From: Acidobacteriota bacterium
GTDB taxonomy: Bacteria; Acidobacteriota; Polarisedimenticolia; Gp22-AA2
Direction: 5' to 3'
Length of the DNA: 64,000 nt
NCBI GenBank assembly: GCA_003223135.1
Contig: QHXX01000026.1
Location: 1-64,000 of the forward strand
Below, one piece after another: positions 17,154-26,501 of the stretch. A program made the translations under genes and the position numbers. The stretch's first letter is position 1. Every line of letters starts with the position of its first letter. The notes beneath the pieces were generated by a model that searched no databases, was not told where the DNA came from, and worked only from the letters and a program-made list of their open reading frames with translations.

Positions 17154-17348
17154 GTTCGTCAGTTGGATGGGTGTTTCATGTGGCCCCGGTCGTGCGTCAC
17201 GAAGCACCTGCCGGGCCGGTCTGTTGAACGCCGGCCCTTGGGAACGGCAGGCCCAGGGCCACGCTGATCTCATTATGCCAGAGCACGGGGCTGGCGACCA
17301 GGAGGAGGCCTCCGATGCTTGGCGGCGGGCGCGCCGCGCCAGAGCACC

Positions 17349-19112
17349 TCAGGGCATCAGATCTTCCCCGTACCCGCCCTGCTCGTAAGCCAGGTTGCTG
17401 ACGCGCACCAGGTTGGCGTCCTGATTGTGGCTGACCTGATGCAGGCGGCGGCGGATCCGGCGCCAGGCCGCGTTCCCGAAGGTGCGCGTGAGGAGGACGT
17501 CCCGCTTGGCCTTGTCGGCCCCGTCCTCCCGGATGCGCGTATTGGCGCGCGACAGGCAGGCGATGAGGGCGTAGAGGTCTCCGGCCGATTCGGCGATGCG
17601 CTCCTGAATGAACTCGCGCTCGACGATGTCCTTGCCGTGCTCGCGCAGGGCGGCCTCGGCGGTGGTGGAGAGGGCTTCGGCGTAGTGCGCCGCCCGAACG
17701 GCGGTCCTCTGCAGCAGCGGGTCGATGTCCGGGAACTGCTCGTCGGTGACCGCCTGGCGGATCTTCTTCATGGCGAAATCGGACAGGACCCCGATCTGGG
17801 AGATCGGATCGCTCAGGGCGCGCCCGACCTTCTTCAGCTCCTCGCCCAGCCTCTGAACGCCGGCGAGGGTCACGAAGGCGCGCAGGATCTCGTTGGTGCC
17901 CTCGAAGATCATGTTGATGCGGCAGTCACGCAGGTAGCGCTCGTACGGGTACTCCTTGATGAACCCGTTGCCGCCGGCGATCTGCACGGCGTGATTGACG
18001 ACCCGCCAGGCGTTCTCCGAGGAGACGATCTTGCTGAGGGCCGACTCGATCGAGTAGTCGACGTCGCCGCGCTCGGCCAGGCCCGTGGTCAGATAGACCA
18101 TGCTCTCGGCGGCGTACGTGCCCGTCATCATCTCGGCGATCTTGTCGCGGATCATCTCGAACTCGGCGATGGGCCGGTCGAACTGACGGCGCTGCTTCGC
18201 GTAGTCGACGGCGCGGTCGATCATCTCCTTGGAGCCGCCGACGGCCCCGGCAGCGAGCGACACGCGGCCGTCGTTCAGGATCTCCATGGCGTATTTGAAG
18301 CCGCGCCCCGGCTCGCCGAGGAGGTTGTCCTTCGGCACCGGCACGTTCTCGAGGTACAGGTCGGTGGTGGACGACCCCTTCAGCCCGAGCTTGTCCTCCT
18401 CCTTGCCGGTCGAGACACCCGGGAGATCGCGGGTCACGACGAAGGCGCTGATCCTGTCCTCGCCGCCGATCTCGGTGCGCGCGAACACCGTGAACAGGCC
18501 GGCCTTCCCGCCGTTGGTGATGAAGCGCTTGCCGCCATTCATCACCCAGACACGGCGCGCCTCGTCCCACACCGCGCGGGTCTTGAGCGAGGCGGCGTCC
18601 GATCCCGAGGCGGGCTCGGTGAGGGCGTAGGCGGCCAACAGATCCCCTTTGGCGACGGCCGGGAGCCAGCGCTTCTTCTGCGCCTCGCTTCCGTAGAGGA
18701 GGATTCCCTTGCTGCCGATGCCGAGGTGCGCGCCGACGATGGTGCATGTGGAGGCGCAGTAGTGACAGATCTCCTCCATCAGGCGGCAGTAGGACGTGAT
18801 GGAAAGGCCCGCCCCGCCGTACTCCTCCGGGATGGTCAGGCCGAGGAGGCCCAGCTCCTTGAGCTCGCGCACCTGCGCTTCGGGGAATACGGCGGCCCGG
18901 TCGATGGCGCCGCCGTCCAGCCGCTCGCGCGCCCAGGAACGGAACGATTCGAGGACCAGGCGCAGCGTCTCGCGCGACTCGCCGTCCTGCCGGGGGTAGG
19001 GGAAGACCAAACCGGTCTCCAGCCGGCCGCTGAACAGCGATTTCATGAAGCTCGCGGGCGCCGCGGCGCCGGCGCGGGCTTTGCCTTTTGTCTCTGGCAT
19101 CGGTGTGGCCAC
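17349..19112 (-). CDS. acyl-CoA dehydrogenase (VLCAD/ACAD9-like, extended C-terminus)
   Basis: This FAD enzyme carries out the first step of beta-oxidation, forming trans-2-enoyl-CoA. At 587 residues it is longer than the usual 380, with the C-terminal extension seen in very-long-chain/ACAD9-type enzymes. Motifs: IPEEYGGAGLSITSY, YALTEPASGSDAAS (FAD/substrate), LGLKGSSTTDLYLENVPVP, RRQFDRPIAEFEMI, and FEGTNEILRAF with the catalytic Glu. GTG 19112 has GAGGAGG 7 bases upstream. It is third in an operon after the thiolase and FadJ-like genes and ends before a hairpin terminator. Confidence 0.93.
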   Translation of the reverse strand: MATPMPETKGKARAGAAAPASFMKSLFSGRLETGLVFPYPRQDGESRETLRLVLESFRSWARERLDGGAIDRAAVFPEAQVRELKELGLLGLTIPEEYGGAGLSITSYCRLMEEICHYCASTCTIVGAHLGIGSKGILLYGSEAQKKRWLPAVAKGDLLAAYALTEPASGSDAASLKTRAVWDEARRVWVMNGGKRFITNGGKAGLFTVFARTEIGGEDRISAFVVTRDLPGVSTGKEEDKLGLKGSSTTDLYLENVPVPKDNLLGEPGRGFKYAMEILNDGRVSLAAGAVGGSKEMIDRAVDYAKQRRQFDRPIAEFEMIRDKIAEMMTGTYAAESMVYLTTGLAERGDVDYSIESALSKIVSSENAWRVVNHAVQIAGGNGFIKEYPYERYLRDCRINMIFEGTNEILRAFVTLAGVQRLGEELKKVGRALSDPISQIGVLSDFAMKKIRQAVTDEQFPDIDPLLQRTAVRAAHYAEALSTTAEAALREHGKDIVEREFIQERIAESAGDLYALIACLSRANTRIREDGADKAKRDVLLTRTFGNAAWRRIRRRLHQVSHNQDANLVRVSNLAYEQGGYGEDLMP

Positions 19113-19162
19113 GTACGGCCTCCTCGCGGGGTCAGGCGCTCGGTGCGGCGCCTGTCAGCCCT

Positions 19163-21451
19163 TCAGTCTTTCTCGAAAAAGGCCCGCCCCTCGCGCGCCA
19201 TCTCCAGGAGCAGGCGGGTCGCCAGGAAGCGCGGACCGTGCCGTCCGGCCAGGGCCTCGAGCCCCTGCACGACCGCCGTCAGACCGAGGGCGTCGGCGTG
19301 CCGCAGAAGACCTCCCCGGAACGGCGGAAATCCCGTCCCCAGGACCATGGCCAGGTCGACGCGGGGTGGGTTGGCGACGATGCCGGTCTCCAGGCAGCGA
19401 GCGGCTTCGTTGATCATCGGCAGCACCAGGCGGGTCTCTGTCGGTCCGGCGTCGAGGTGATGGCGCGGGCGGGCGGAGATCAGGCCGTACACCGCCTCGT
19501 TCACGTCGCGCGGCGGTCCCTCGGAGCGCCGGGCGCGGCGGGGAGGGTGAGCGCGCGCACCGGGGCCGTCGCCACCGGCGACCGGCCCCGCGGCCCCGCC
19601 GTCGTCCGGGCCGTCCGGGTAGAGATAGAACCCCTGGCCGGTCTTCCGGCCGAGCCACCCTTTGTCCTTCAGGATCTGCAGCGCCGTGGAGCGCGGCGCG
19701 CGGTCGCGGAACGCCTCCGACAGAACGCCTGCGACGTGGTTGGCGACGTCGACGCCGATCTGGTCGAGGAGCGCCAGGGGGCCCATCGGCATGCCGAAGT
19801 CGAGCATGACGCGATCGATTTCCTCGATCATCGCCCCCTCCTCGAGCATGACGAGGGCTTCGCCGAGGTAGGTCATCAGGATGCGGTTCACCAGAAAGCC
19901 CGGGGCGTCGCCCACGACGACGGGGGTCTTGCCGATCCGCTTGGCCAGCGCCACGGCGGTGGCCACGGCCTCCTGCGAGGTGTGCGGGCCGCGGATCACC
20001 TCGACCAGAGGCATCTTGTGGACCGGGTTGAAGAAGTGCAGGCCGACGACGTCCTCGGGGCGGCGCGCTTCCTTGCCGACGGCGTCGATCGGCAGGGACG
20101 AGGTGTTGGTCGCGAAGATGAATCCCTCCGGAACGACCGCCTCGACCTCGCGCAGCACCTTGTGCTTGATGGCCAGCGACTCGACGACCGCCTCGATCAC
20201 GACGTCGCAGCGGCGCAGTCCGGTGTACTCGAGCGTCGGTTGGATGCGGGCGAGCATCTGGCTGCACTCGCGCCGGGTGAGACGGCCCTTGCGCGTCTCC
20301 TCCCGGTACACCTCGTGCGCGTGGCGCATGCCACGCGACAACGCGCCGGGGTCGATATCTTTCAAGCGCACAGGCAGGCCGCTGCGCGCCAGGGCCTGCG
20401 CGATGCCTCCGCCCATGACTCCGGCGCCGATCACCGCGGTGGCCCGCACCTCCCTCGGTCGGATGGCGGGGTCGTCGACTCCGGGATCGCGGCGCGCGGC
20501 GCGCTGCATCAGGAAGATCGACACGAGGTTTTTGCTGGTGCGGCCCGCGGCGAGCGGCCCCAGGAGCTCGGCCTCGCGCTGCAGCCCCGCGTCCATCCCG
20601 TGGCGCAGGCCGTGAATCACGGCCTCGAGCGCCCTGTACGGGGCCGGGTAATGGGTCTCGTTGACACGCGCCCGCAGATTGCGCCGGGCGATCTGCGACG
20701 CCACGGCGAGACGCACCTGGAAGATCGGGTTCACCCGCGCGAGGACGGAGTCCTGCAGCCTGCGGCGCGGCCGGCAGCGTCCCTCCGCCGCGTCCATCAC
20801 CAGCTTCTCGGCCGCCTCCAGGAGGGTCTCGGGTGGCGCCTTATCGTCCGCCAGACCGATCGTCACGGCCCGCTTCGCCGAGGCCGACCGGCCGGTCAGG
20901 ATCATGTCGAGCCCCGGACCAATCCCCACCAGGCGCGGCAGACGCTGCGTCCCACCCCAGCCGGGCATGATACCCAGCCGCACCTCCGGCAGGCCGATCT
21001 CCACGCGCGGATCGTCGGCCACGATCCGAAAGTGGCAGGAGAGGACCAGTTCGGTGCCGCCGCCGAGGCAGGTGCCGTTGATGGCCGCCACGACCGGGAA
21101 GGGCAGGCGCTCGATGGCGTTGAACAGCCTCTGCCCCTTGCGCGAAGCCTGCTCGGCCTCCTGGATCGATTGCAGGGCGCGGATCTCATTGACGTCGGCG
21201 CCGGCGATGAACGAGGCCGGCTTGGCGCTCATCACCACCAGTCCGCGCACGTTCTTGTCGTGCGCCGCCTGGTCGATGAGGATCTCGAGGACCGCCACGA
21301 CGGGTGTCGTGAGCAGGTTCACCTTGTCGTGCGGCCGGTCGAAGATCAGGAAGGCGAGGCCGTCACGGCGCGTCTCCAGAATGACGCCCGGACCCTCCAT
21401 CGACAGGGTCTTCTCCGCGGTCTCGGACGCGGTCGCGCGCCTGGGGTCCAT
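19163..21451 (-). CDS. fadJ: multifunctional enoyl-CoA hydratase / 3-hydroxyacyl-CoA dehydrogenase
   Basis: This is a fatty-oxidation alpha subunit. The N-terminal crotonase domain (about residues 15-210) has FIAGADVNEI and the GGGTELVLSCHFRIV and LPEVRLGIMPGWGGTQRL stretches carrying the two catalytic Glu. The Rossmann domain begins AVIGAGVMGGGIAQAL and has GLHFFNPVHKMPLVEVI with the catalytic His; a C-terminal helical domain follows. A Gly/Ala/Pro-rich linker of about 45 residues before the last domain (near 19500-19600) is unusual. I chose ATG 21451 because GGAGG sits 8-9 bases upstream; a TTG at 21493 lacks a site. It probably complexes with the thiolase upstream. Confidence 0.92.
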   Translation of the reverse strand: MDPRRATASETAEKTLSMEGPGVILETRRDGLAFLIFDRPHDKVNLLTTPVVAVLEILIDQAAHDKNVRGLVVMSAKPASFIAGADVNEIRALQSIQEAEQASRKGQRLFNAIERLPFPVVAAINGTCLGGGTELVLSCHFRIVADDPRVEIGLPEVRLGIMPGWGGTQRLPRLVGIGPGLDMILTGRSASAKRAVTIGLADDKAPPETLLEAAEKLVMDAAEGRCRPRRRLQDSVLARVNPIFQVRLAVASQIARRNLRARVNETHYPAPYRALEAVIHGLRHGMDAGLQREAELLGPLAAGRTSKNLVSIFLMQRAARRDPGVDDPAIRPREVRATAVIGAGVMGGGIAQALARSGLPVRLKDIDPGALSRGMRHAHEVYREETRKGRLTRRECSQMLARIQPTLEYTGLRRCDVVIEAVVESLAIKHKVLREVEAVVPEGFIFATNTSSLPIDAVGKEARRPEDVVGLHFFNPVHKMPLVEVIRGPHTSQEAVATAVALAKRIGKTPVVVGDAPGFLVNRILMTYLGEALVMLEEGAMIEEIDRVMLDFGMPMGPLALLDQIGVDVANHVAGVLSEAFRDRAPRSTALQILKDKGWLGRKTGQGFYLYPDGPDDGGAAGPVAGGDGPGARAHPPRRARRSEGPPRDVNEAVYGLISARPRHHLDAGPTETRLVLPMINEAARCLETGIVANPPRVDLAMVLGTGFPPFRGGLLRHADALGLTAVVQGLEALAGRHGPRFLATRLLLEMAREGRAFFEKD

Positions 21452-21499
21452 CCGCCTGCCCTCCGGTCCGTCGGCCGTCCTGCTGTCAGTCAAGATGCT

Positions 21500-22786
21500 T
21501 CACGACCGTTCCAAGATCAAGGCGGCGCCCTGCCCGCCGCCGATGCACAGCGTGGCCAGGCCGAGCATCAGGTCGCGACGCGCCATCTCCTTCAACAGGG
21601 TCAGCGCCAGCCGGGCGCCCGAGCATCCGACAGGGTGTCCCAGGGCGATGGCGCCGCCATTGACATTCGTGATGTTGAGATCGATCTCGCCCAACGCGGT
21701 CTTCAGCCCGAGCTCGTTCCTGGCGAACTCGGTTGAAGCGAACGCCTTGCACACCGCCAGCACCTGAGCCGCGAAGGCCTCGTTGATCTCGATGAGCTGC
21801 AGGTCGCGCAGCTGGGCACCCGCGCGCTCGAGGGCGATGGCGGTCGCGTACACCGGACCGAGACCCATCACCGTCGGGTCGAGCCCGGCGAAGCCGTAGC
21901 CGCGAATGCGCCCCAGGTACGGCAGACCCAGCTCGCGGGCGCGCGCCTCCGAGGCGACCACGAGGCACGCGGCGCCGTCGGTGAGCATGCAGGAGTTGCC
22001 GGCGGTCACCGTGCCGTGTCCTCTGTCGAAGGCGGGCTTCAGGTGCGCGAGCTGCTCGAGCGTCTGGTCCTCGCGCGGGCCGATGTCGTCCAGGATGGGC
22101 TGGAAGCGGGGCGGGGGGTACGCAGGGACGATCTCCTGCCGCAGTCGCTCGCGCGCCGCCACGGCGCGCCGGTGGCTCTCGAGAGCAAAGGTGTCCTGCT
22201 CCTGCCGGGTGATGTGGAAGCGGCGCGCCAGGACCTCGGCCGTCTCCCCCATATTCAAGCCGCAGATGGCGTCGCGCAGGCCGACCTCGAGCGCCGGGAT
22301 CGGGCGGAGGTCCTTGAGGCGGACGCGGGCAAGAGCGGCCAGACGCTGCGGCAGGGAGCGCGCCCGGCGATAGCGCATCACGTGGTCGGTGAACGCCTGC
22401 CCGAGCTGGAACGGGATACGCGACATCGACTCGACGCCTCCGGCCACGATGATCTCGGCGGCGCCCGCCTCGATGCGATGGTAGGCGCTGACGATCGCCT
22501 GAATCCCCGAACCGCAGTTCTGGTTGACGGCGTAGCCGGGCACACGCCGCGGCACGCCGGCTTTCAGGGCCGCCACGCGCGCGATGGTGGTGGACTCCGC
22601 CGGCTGCGCGATGTTGCCGACGATCACTTCGTCCACCACGCACGGGTCCAGCTCGACGCGGGAGATTACCTCACCGATGGCGATGCGGCACAGCTCGTCG
22701 GCCGGCACGTCATTGAGGGCGCCCCACGACTTGCAGAACGGCGTTCTCACGCCGTCCACGATGACCACGCCGCGGCGGGGGGTCAC
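21500..22786 (-). CDS. fadI: acetyl-CoA C-acyltransferase (3-ketoacyl-CoA thiolase)
   Basis: Thiolase carries out the last step of beta-oxidation, releasing acetyl-CoA. It has 428 residues from GTG 22786 (start VTPRRGVVIVDGVRTPF). The nucleophilic Cys is in NQNCGSGIQAIVSAY, the His in ALGHPVGCSGAR, and the second Cys in LCIGGGQGAALI. Length and insertions fit the trifunctional-beta/FadI type. It is the first gene of the fadI-fadJ-fadE operon and starts 28 bases after the NtrC-type regulator, so the regulator and operon may share a transcript. Confidence 0.93.
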   Translation of the reverse strand: MTPRRGVVIVDGVRTPFCKSWGALNDVPADELCRIAIGEVISRVELDPCVVDEVIVGNIAQPAESTTIARVAALKAGVPRRVPGYAVNQNCGSGIQAIVSAYHRIEAGAAEIIVAGGVESMSRIPFQLGQAFTDHVMRYRRARSLPQRLAALARVRLKDLRPIPALEVGLRDAICGLNMGETAEVLARRFHITRQEQDTFALESHRRAVAARERLRQEIVPAYPPPRFQPILDDIGPREDQTLEQLAHLKPAFDRGHGTVTAGNSCMLTDGAACLVVASEARARELGLPYLGRIRGYGFAGLDPTVMGLGPVYATAIALERAGAQLRDLQLIEINEAFAAQVLAVCKAFASTEFARNELGLKTALGEIDLNITNVNGGAIALGHPVGCSGARLALTLLKEMARRDLMLGLATLCIGGGQGAALILERS

Positions 22787-22814
22787 GGGCGGACCTGCGA
22801 CGCGCGGCGGTCTC

Positions 22815-24281
22815 TCATTCCTGGACCTGGTCCCTGGAGATGCCGTACTGCTCAAGCTTCTTGTAGAGATTGCTCCTGGGCGTGTCGATCGCCCGCGCGG
22901 TGCGCGAGATGTTCCAGCGGTTCTCCTTGAGCTTCCGCAGGATGAAGATCCTCTCCGTCTCGTCCTTGTAATCCTGCAGCGTGCGGAACGCCGTGGGATC
23001 GGGGACCTCGAGCGACTCCGTGGCGCGGCCTCCGCCCGCGGCCGGGCCCGGCGGCGCGGCCTGGGCTCGCGGAACGGAGGACGCGGCGTCCCGGTCGCTC
23101 CCGGCGGGCGACAACAGAGGCTCGCCCGCCAGGGCCTCGACGTCGTCCGCCTCGATCGCATCTCCCTCGACCATGATCAGGAGTCGCTCGACGGCGTTGC
23201 GCAGCTCGCGCACGTTGCCTCGCCAGGGGCAGGAGGCCAGGCGCTCGACCGCCCCGGGGGTGAACCGCTTCGGGCGGTAGCTGCTGTCTCCCGTGAAGGT
23301 CTCGACGAAGTACTCGATGAGCGGTGGAATATCCTCGCGACGCTCGCGCAGGGGCGGGCACACGATCGGCACGACGTTGAGCCGGAAGAATAGGTCCTCG
23401 CGGAAGGCGCCGGCTCCGATGCGCTCGCGGAGGTCCTTGTTGGTCGCGGCGATGACGCGGGTGTCGACACGGATCGTCTTCGCCATGCCGACCGGCTCGA
23501 CTTCGCCGTTCTCCAGCACGCGCAGGACCTTGGCCTGCGTGCGCGGGCTCATGTCTCCGACCTCGTCCAGGAAGATTGTGCCGCCGTCGGCCTGCACGAA
23601 CTTGCCGATCTGACGCGCGGTGGCGCCGGTGAATGCCCCTTTTTCGTGCCCGAACAGCTCCGACTCGATCAGATCCTCGGGGATGGCGGCGCAGTTGACT
23701 TTGACGAACGGCTTCTCGGCGCGCGCGCTCTTGCGGTGGATCTCCCAGGCGACGAGCTCCTTGCCGGTGCCGCTCTCCCCCGTGATCAGCACGGTGGCGT
23801 GCGTCGGCGCCGCCCGCGCGGTCGCCTCGCGCATCCCCTTCGTGGCCCGCGACTCGCCCACGAGACGCAGGCTGGCCTCGACCTGGTGGCGGAGGCGGAC
23901 ATTCTCCTCGCGAAGGCTCTTGCGTTCGATGGCGTTGCGCAGGGCGGTGAGGACGCGCTCGGACTCGAGAGGCTTCTCCAGGAGATCGTAGGCGCCTTTG
24001 TGAATCGCCTCGACGGCGGTCGGGATGTCGCCGTGCCCCGAGATCATGAGGACCGGGGTGTGGGCGTCCTTCGCGCGTATGGCCTCGAGCGCCTCCAGTC
24101 CGTCCATCCCCGGCATCTTGATGTCGAGAAGGACGGCGTCCGGCATCTCGCGGCGAGTCGCCTCGATCCCGTCCGGTCCCGTGGCGGCCTCCAGACACTC
24201 GTACCCCTCGTACTCCAGGACCATCCGCAACGACTTGCGGATCGCCTCTTCGTCGTCGATGACCAGGACCTTGTGTTTCAC
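22815..24281 (-). CDS. NtrC-family sigma54-dependent response regulator
   Basis: This 488-residue protein has a receiver domain (residues 1-120; acidic pocket VLVIDDEEAI, phosphoacceptor Asp in VLLDIKMPG, Lys in LLEKPL). The AAA+ domain (about 140-380) has Walker A GESGTGKELVA, the sigma54-contact loop GAFTGA, Walker B IFLDEVGD and the R-finger region FFRLNVVPI. After an Ala/Pro-rich linker comes a Fis-type helix-turn-helix (WNISRTARAIDTPRSNLYKKL). No kinase gene adjoins it. The position directly before the fad operon suggests it could regulate those genes, but no -24/-12 site was found. Confidence 0.95.
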   Translation of the reverse strand: MKHKVLVIDDEEAIRKSLRMVLEYEGYECLEAATGPDGIEATRREMPDAVLLDIKMPGMDGLEALEAIRAKDAHTPVLMISGHGDIPTAVEAIHKGAYDLLEKPLESERVLTALRNAIERKSLREENVRLRHQVEASLRLVGESRATKGMREATARAAPTHATVLITGESGTGKELVAWEIHRKSARAEKPFVKVNCAAIPEDLIESELFGHEKGAFTGATARQIGKFVQADGGTIFLDEVGDMSPRTQAKVLRVLENGEVEPVGMAKTIRVDTRVIAATNKDLRERIGAGAFREDLFFRLNVVPIVCPPLRERREDIPPLIEYFVETFTGDSSYRPKRFTPGAVERLASCPWRGNVRELRNAVERLLIMVEGDAIEADDVEALAGEPLLSPAGSDRDAASSVPRAQAAPPGPAAGGGRATESLEVPDPTAFRTLQDYKDETERIFILRKLKENRWNISRTARAIDTPRSNLYKKLEQYGISRDQVQE

Positions 24282-24329
24282 GGGACACCGGGCTTCACGA
24301 GACCATGGGCGTCATCGGGTCGCGCCGGA

Positions 24330-24357
24330 ATGATAGTCCGCCGGGAGGGAAAGTAAA
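24330..24357 (-). promoter_or_regulatory. sigma70-type promoter for the NtrC-type regulator
   Basis: On the minus strand: TTTACT (24357-24352), a 16-base spacer, then TATCAT (24335-24330), 48 bases before the ATG at 24281. Confidence 0.5.
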
Positions 24358-24366
24358 GACACCGAC

Positions 24367-24397
24367 AAAAAAAACGGGGCCCGCCGGGCGGGCCCCG
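24367..24397 (-). terminator. Rho-independent terminator of htrA
   Basis: A GC-rich perfect stem (24375-24397, CGGGGCCCGCC with its complement and a minimal loop) is followed on the minus strand by eight T residues (24374-24367). It separates htrA from the regulator gene. Confidence 0.88.
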
Positions 24398-24419
24398 CTG
24401 TCATCGTCCTGCTGCGCTC

Positions 24420-26012
24420 TTATTCACGCTCCTCCGCCGCCGGGCGAAGGCGGAGCGTGACGTAGCGCGAGATCGGATCGCCGCCGGTGCGGCCGGACGG
24501 GCTGATGACGTAGAGGACGACGAGGCCGCCTTCCTTGACCTTGCCCAGCTCGCGCCGGTATTCCGAAACGCTCTTCACGGGCGCGCGATTCACTTCGAGG
24601 ATGACGTCGCCCTCGCCGATGCCCTTCTCGAACGCCTCCGAGACGCGCGACACGCGCGTCACCAGGACACCCTTCGTGTCGTCCGGGAGGTCGAGCTTGT
24701 CCAGGACGTCCGGTGTGATGTCGTCCACCGAGATGCCGAGCCTGCGCTCGTTCGGCTCTTCGCTGCGCCCGCTGCGCTCGGGGGCCGCCGCCTCCTTGCC
24801 GATGTGCTCGCTGCGGTCGGCCAGCTTGGCGGTCAGCGTGACCTCCTTGCCGTTGCGCTGGACCGTCAGTCGGACGCTCGAGCCGGGTTCCTTCGCGGAA
24901 ACCAACTTCACGACTTCGTTGGTGCTCTCTACCGACTTGCCGTCGACGGCCACGATCACATCGCCGCGCTTCACGCCGGCCTCCTCCGCCGGCAGCCCCG
25001 GCCTGACGGAGTTGACCAAGGCGCCCTTGTCGGTCGTCAGCCCGAATGCCTCCTGCAGGTCCGGGGAGATCTCGGTGAGCTCGATGCCCAGATAGCCGCG
25101 GGACACCTTCCCCTTGGTCTTGAGCTGGTTCATGATGTCCTTGGCCACGTTGATCGGCACGGCGAAGCCGATTCCTTGCCCGACGCTGCTGATCGCCGTG
25201 TTCACGCCCACCACCTCGCCCTGCATGTTGACCAGCGGCCCGCCCGAGTTGCCGAAGTTGATGGCGGCATCGGTCTGGATGAAGTTGTCGAGCGAGAAAT
25301 CGCGAGACAGGTCGCGCAGCACGCGTCCCTTCGCGCTGACGACCCCGACGGTCACCGTGTGGTCGTAGTTCAGCGGGTTGCCGACCGCCATGACCCAGTC
25401 GCCGACACGCATGGTTTCGGAGTCGCCAAAGGCCAGGTACGGCAGTTTCTTGTCGCTCTTGATTTTGATGAGCGCGATGTCCGTCGAGGGGTCGGTGCCG
25501 ACCACGTCGGCGGTGTAGTCGTGGCGGTCACCGCTGAGGTTCACCTTGATCTTGGTGGCGTCCTCGACCACGTGGTAGTTGGTCAGAATATAGCCGTCGT
25601 CGTTGATCAGGAAGCCGGACCCGCCGCTGACCTCGAGGCGCGGCTCCTCCTGCTGCTCCGGCGCCAAGCGGCGTCTCTGCTCCGGACCGAAGAAGAACTC
25701 GAACGGGTCACCATGGAAGGGCGAGCGGCCGCCCCGCCCCTTCGGCTTCACGGTCTCGGTGGATGTAATACTGACCACCGCCGGGTTGACCCTTTCGGCG
25801 ATATCGGCGAAGGACACCGGGGCCCCTGCGATCGCCGCATGTCCGGCGGCCAGCTGCGCACGCGCCGCGGCGTGCAAGGGCCGATCATCCGATCCCTCGC
25901 CCGCGGCCCGCCCGGGGGTCGTGAGGTGGAGGCCACCGGCCACCACCATGCCGAAAATCATGGAGGCCGCCGCGATCAGTGCAAGCGTGACCGGTTGCCC
26001 GCTTCTCGTCAT
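24420..26012 (-). CDS. HtrA/DegP-type periplasmic serine protease
   Basis: This 530-residue trypsin-like protease with two PDZ domains acts in periplasmic protein quality control. It has a signal anchor (VTLALIAAASMIFGMVVAGG), then the catalytic His in ILTNYHVVEDA, Asp in GTDPSTDIALIKI, and Ser in NFGNSGGPLVN. PDZ1 begins RGYLGIELTEISPDL and PDZ2 RRLGISVDDITPDVL. I chose ATG 26012 (third of three clustered ATGs) because AGGAG lies 9 bases upstream. It has its own promoter and terminator, so it is monocistronic. Between the signal and the catalytic core the sequence is rich in Ala/Gly/Arg. Confidence 0.95.
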   Translation of the reverse strand: MTRSGQPVTLALIAAASMIFGMVVAGGLHLTTPGRAAGEGSDDRPLHAAARAQLAAGHAAIAGAPVSFADIAERVNPAVVSITSTETVKPKGRGGRSPFHGDPFEFFFGPEQRRRLAPEQQEEPRLEVSGGSGFLINDDGYILTNYHVVEDATKIKVNLSGDRHDYTADVVGTDPSTDIALIKIKSDKKLPYLAFGDSETMRVGDWVMAVGNPLNYDHTVTVGVVSAKGRVLRDLSRDFSLDNFIQTDAAINFGNSGGPLVNMQGEVVGVNTAISSVGQGIGFAVPINVAKDIMNQLKTKGKVSRGYLGIELTEISPDLQEAFGLTTDKGALVNSVRPGLPAEEAGVKRGDVIVAVDGKSVESTNEVVKLVSAKEPGSSVRLTVQRNGKEVTLTAKLADRSEHIGKEAAAPERSGRSEEPNERRLGISVDDITPDVLDKLDLPDDTKGVLVTRVSRVSEAFEKGIGEGDVILEVNRAPVKSVSEYRRELGKVKEGGLVVLYVISPSGRTGGDPISRYVTLRLRPAAEERE

Positions 26013-26037
26013 CGACATCATCTCCTCGAGAAAAGTC

Positions 26038-26066
26038 AGTATAGGCCCGCCCCGATCCTCCGTCAA
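26038..26066 (-). promoter_or_regulatory. strong sigma70-type promoter for htrA
   Basis: On the minus strand: TTGACG (26066-26061), a 17-base spacer, then TATACT (26043-26038), leaving a short leader of about 18-20 bases carrying AGGAG. Confidence 0.72.
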
Positions 26067-26095
26067 GGACGCGGGGCGTTCGCGTATGCCTCGCC

Positions 26096-26452
26096 TACGA
26101 GGCGGGCCGCGGCGGGGTGCGCCTCATGCTCGCGCCGCGGATTCGGCGGCCATCTGGCGCGCACGGCGCGGCCCCCCCGTCACCGCTGGTCACCTCAGCG
26201 GGGTACCCTGTTCCGGGTTCAAGCGCTGCACGTCCTGCGACCCGCGCAGGACGGTCGCGACCGGCCCTCGAGCTGACCCAGGCGTCGGAGAAGCCGCGGA
26301 ACGAGGCGCCGCGCCCTGCGTTCGCCGAGCCGTCTGAGACCGCGCGCCGAGGCCCCGCCGCGCGCATTCCAGCGCGGTGGGCGGCGCGTGGCGAAGCGAG
26401 GGGAGCGTCGCGCAGCGAAGCGGACCCGTGCCCGGCGGGAGCAGGGCCGGCG
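26096..26452. repeat. dispersed GC-rich repeat, copy 1
   Basis: This interval between htrA and the response regulator has a second copy at 51423-51723. The core 26329-26452 aligns without gaps to 51600-51723, 124 bases with 7 differences. A flanking block (26096-26147) aligns less closely to 51423-51478. A hairpin is formed around 26342-26388: outer CGCGCC with GGCGCG, inner GCCGCGC with GCGCGGT, and an 8-base loop that differs between copies. A second small stem is GCGTCGC/GCGAAGC (one mismatch here, perfect in copy 2). No gene is called here; a 136-codon minus-strand frame spans it (see findings). Confidence 0.75.
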
Positions 26453-26501
26453 CCTCGAGGCGGGGCCAACTCGACGTGCAGTAGCTCGGGAACCAAGTTC
26501 C

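Noticed and set aside
22852-24288. Second long minus-strand frame over the NtrC-type regulator
   Set aside because: Shadow in another frame; the true frame has all receiver, AAA+ and HTH motifs.
26205-26225. GGGTTCAAG resembling a tRNA T-arm
   Set aside because: No acceptor stem, D-arm or anticodon arm can be folded around it.
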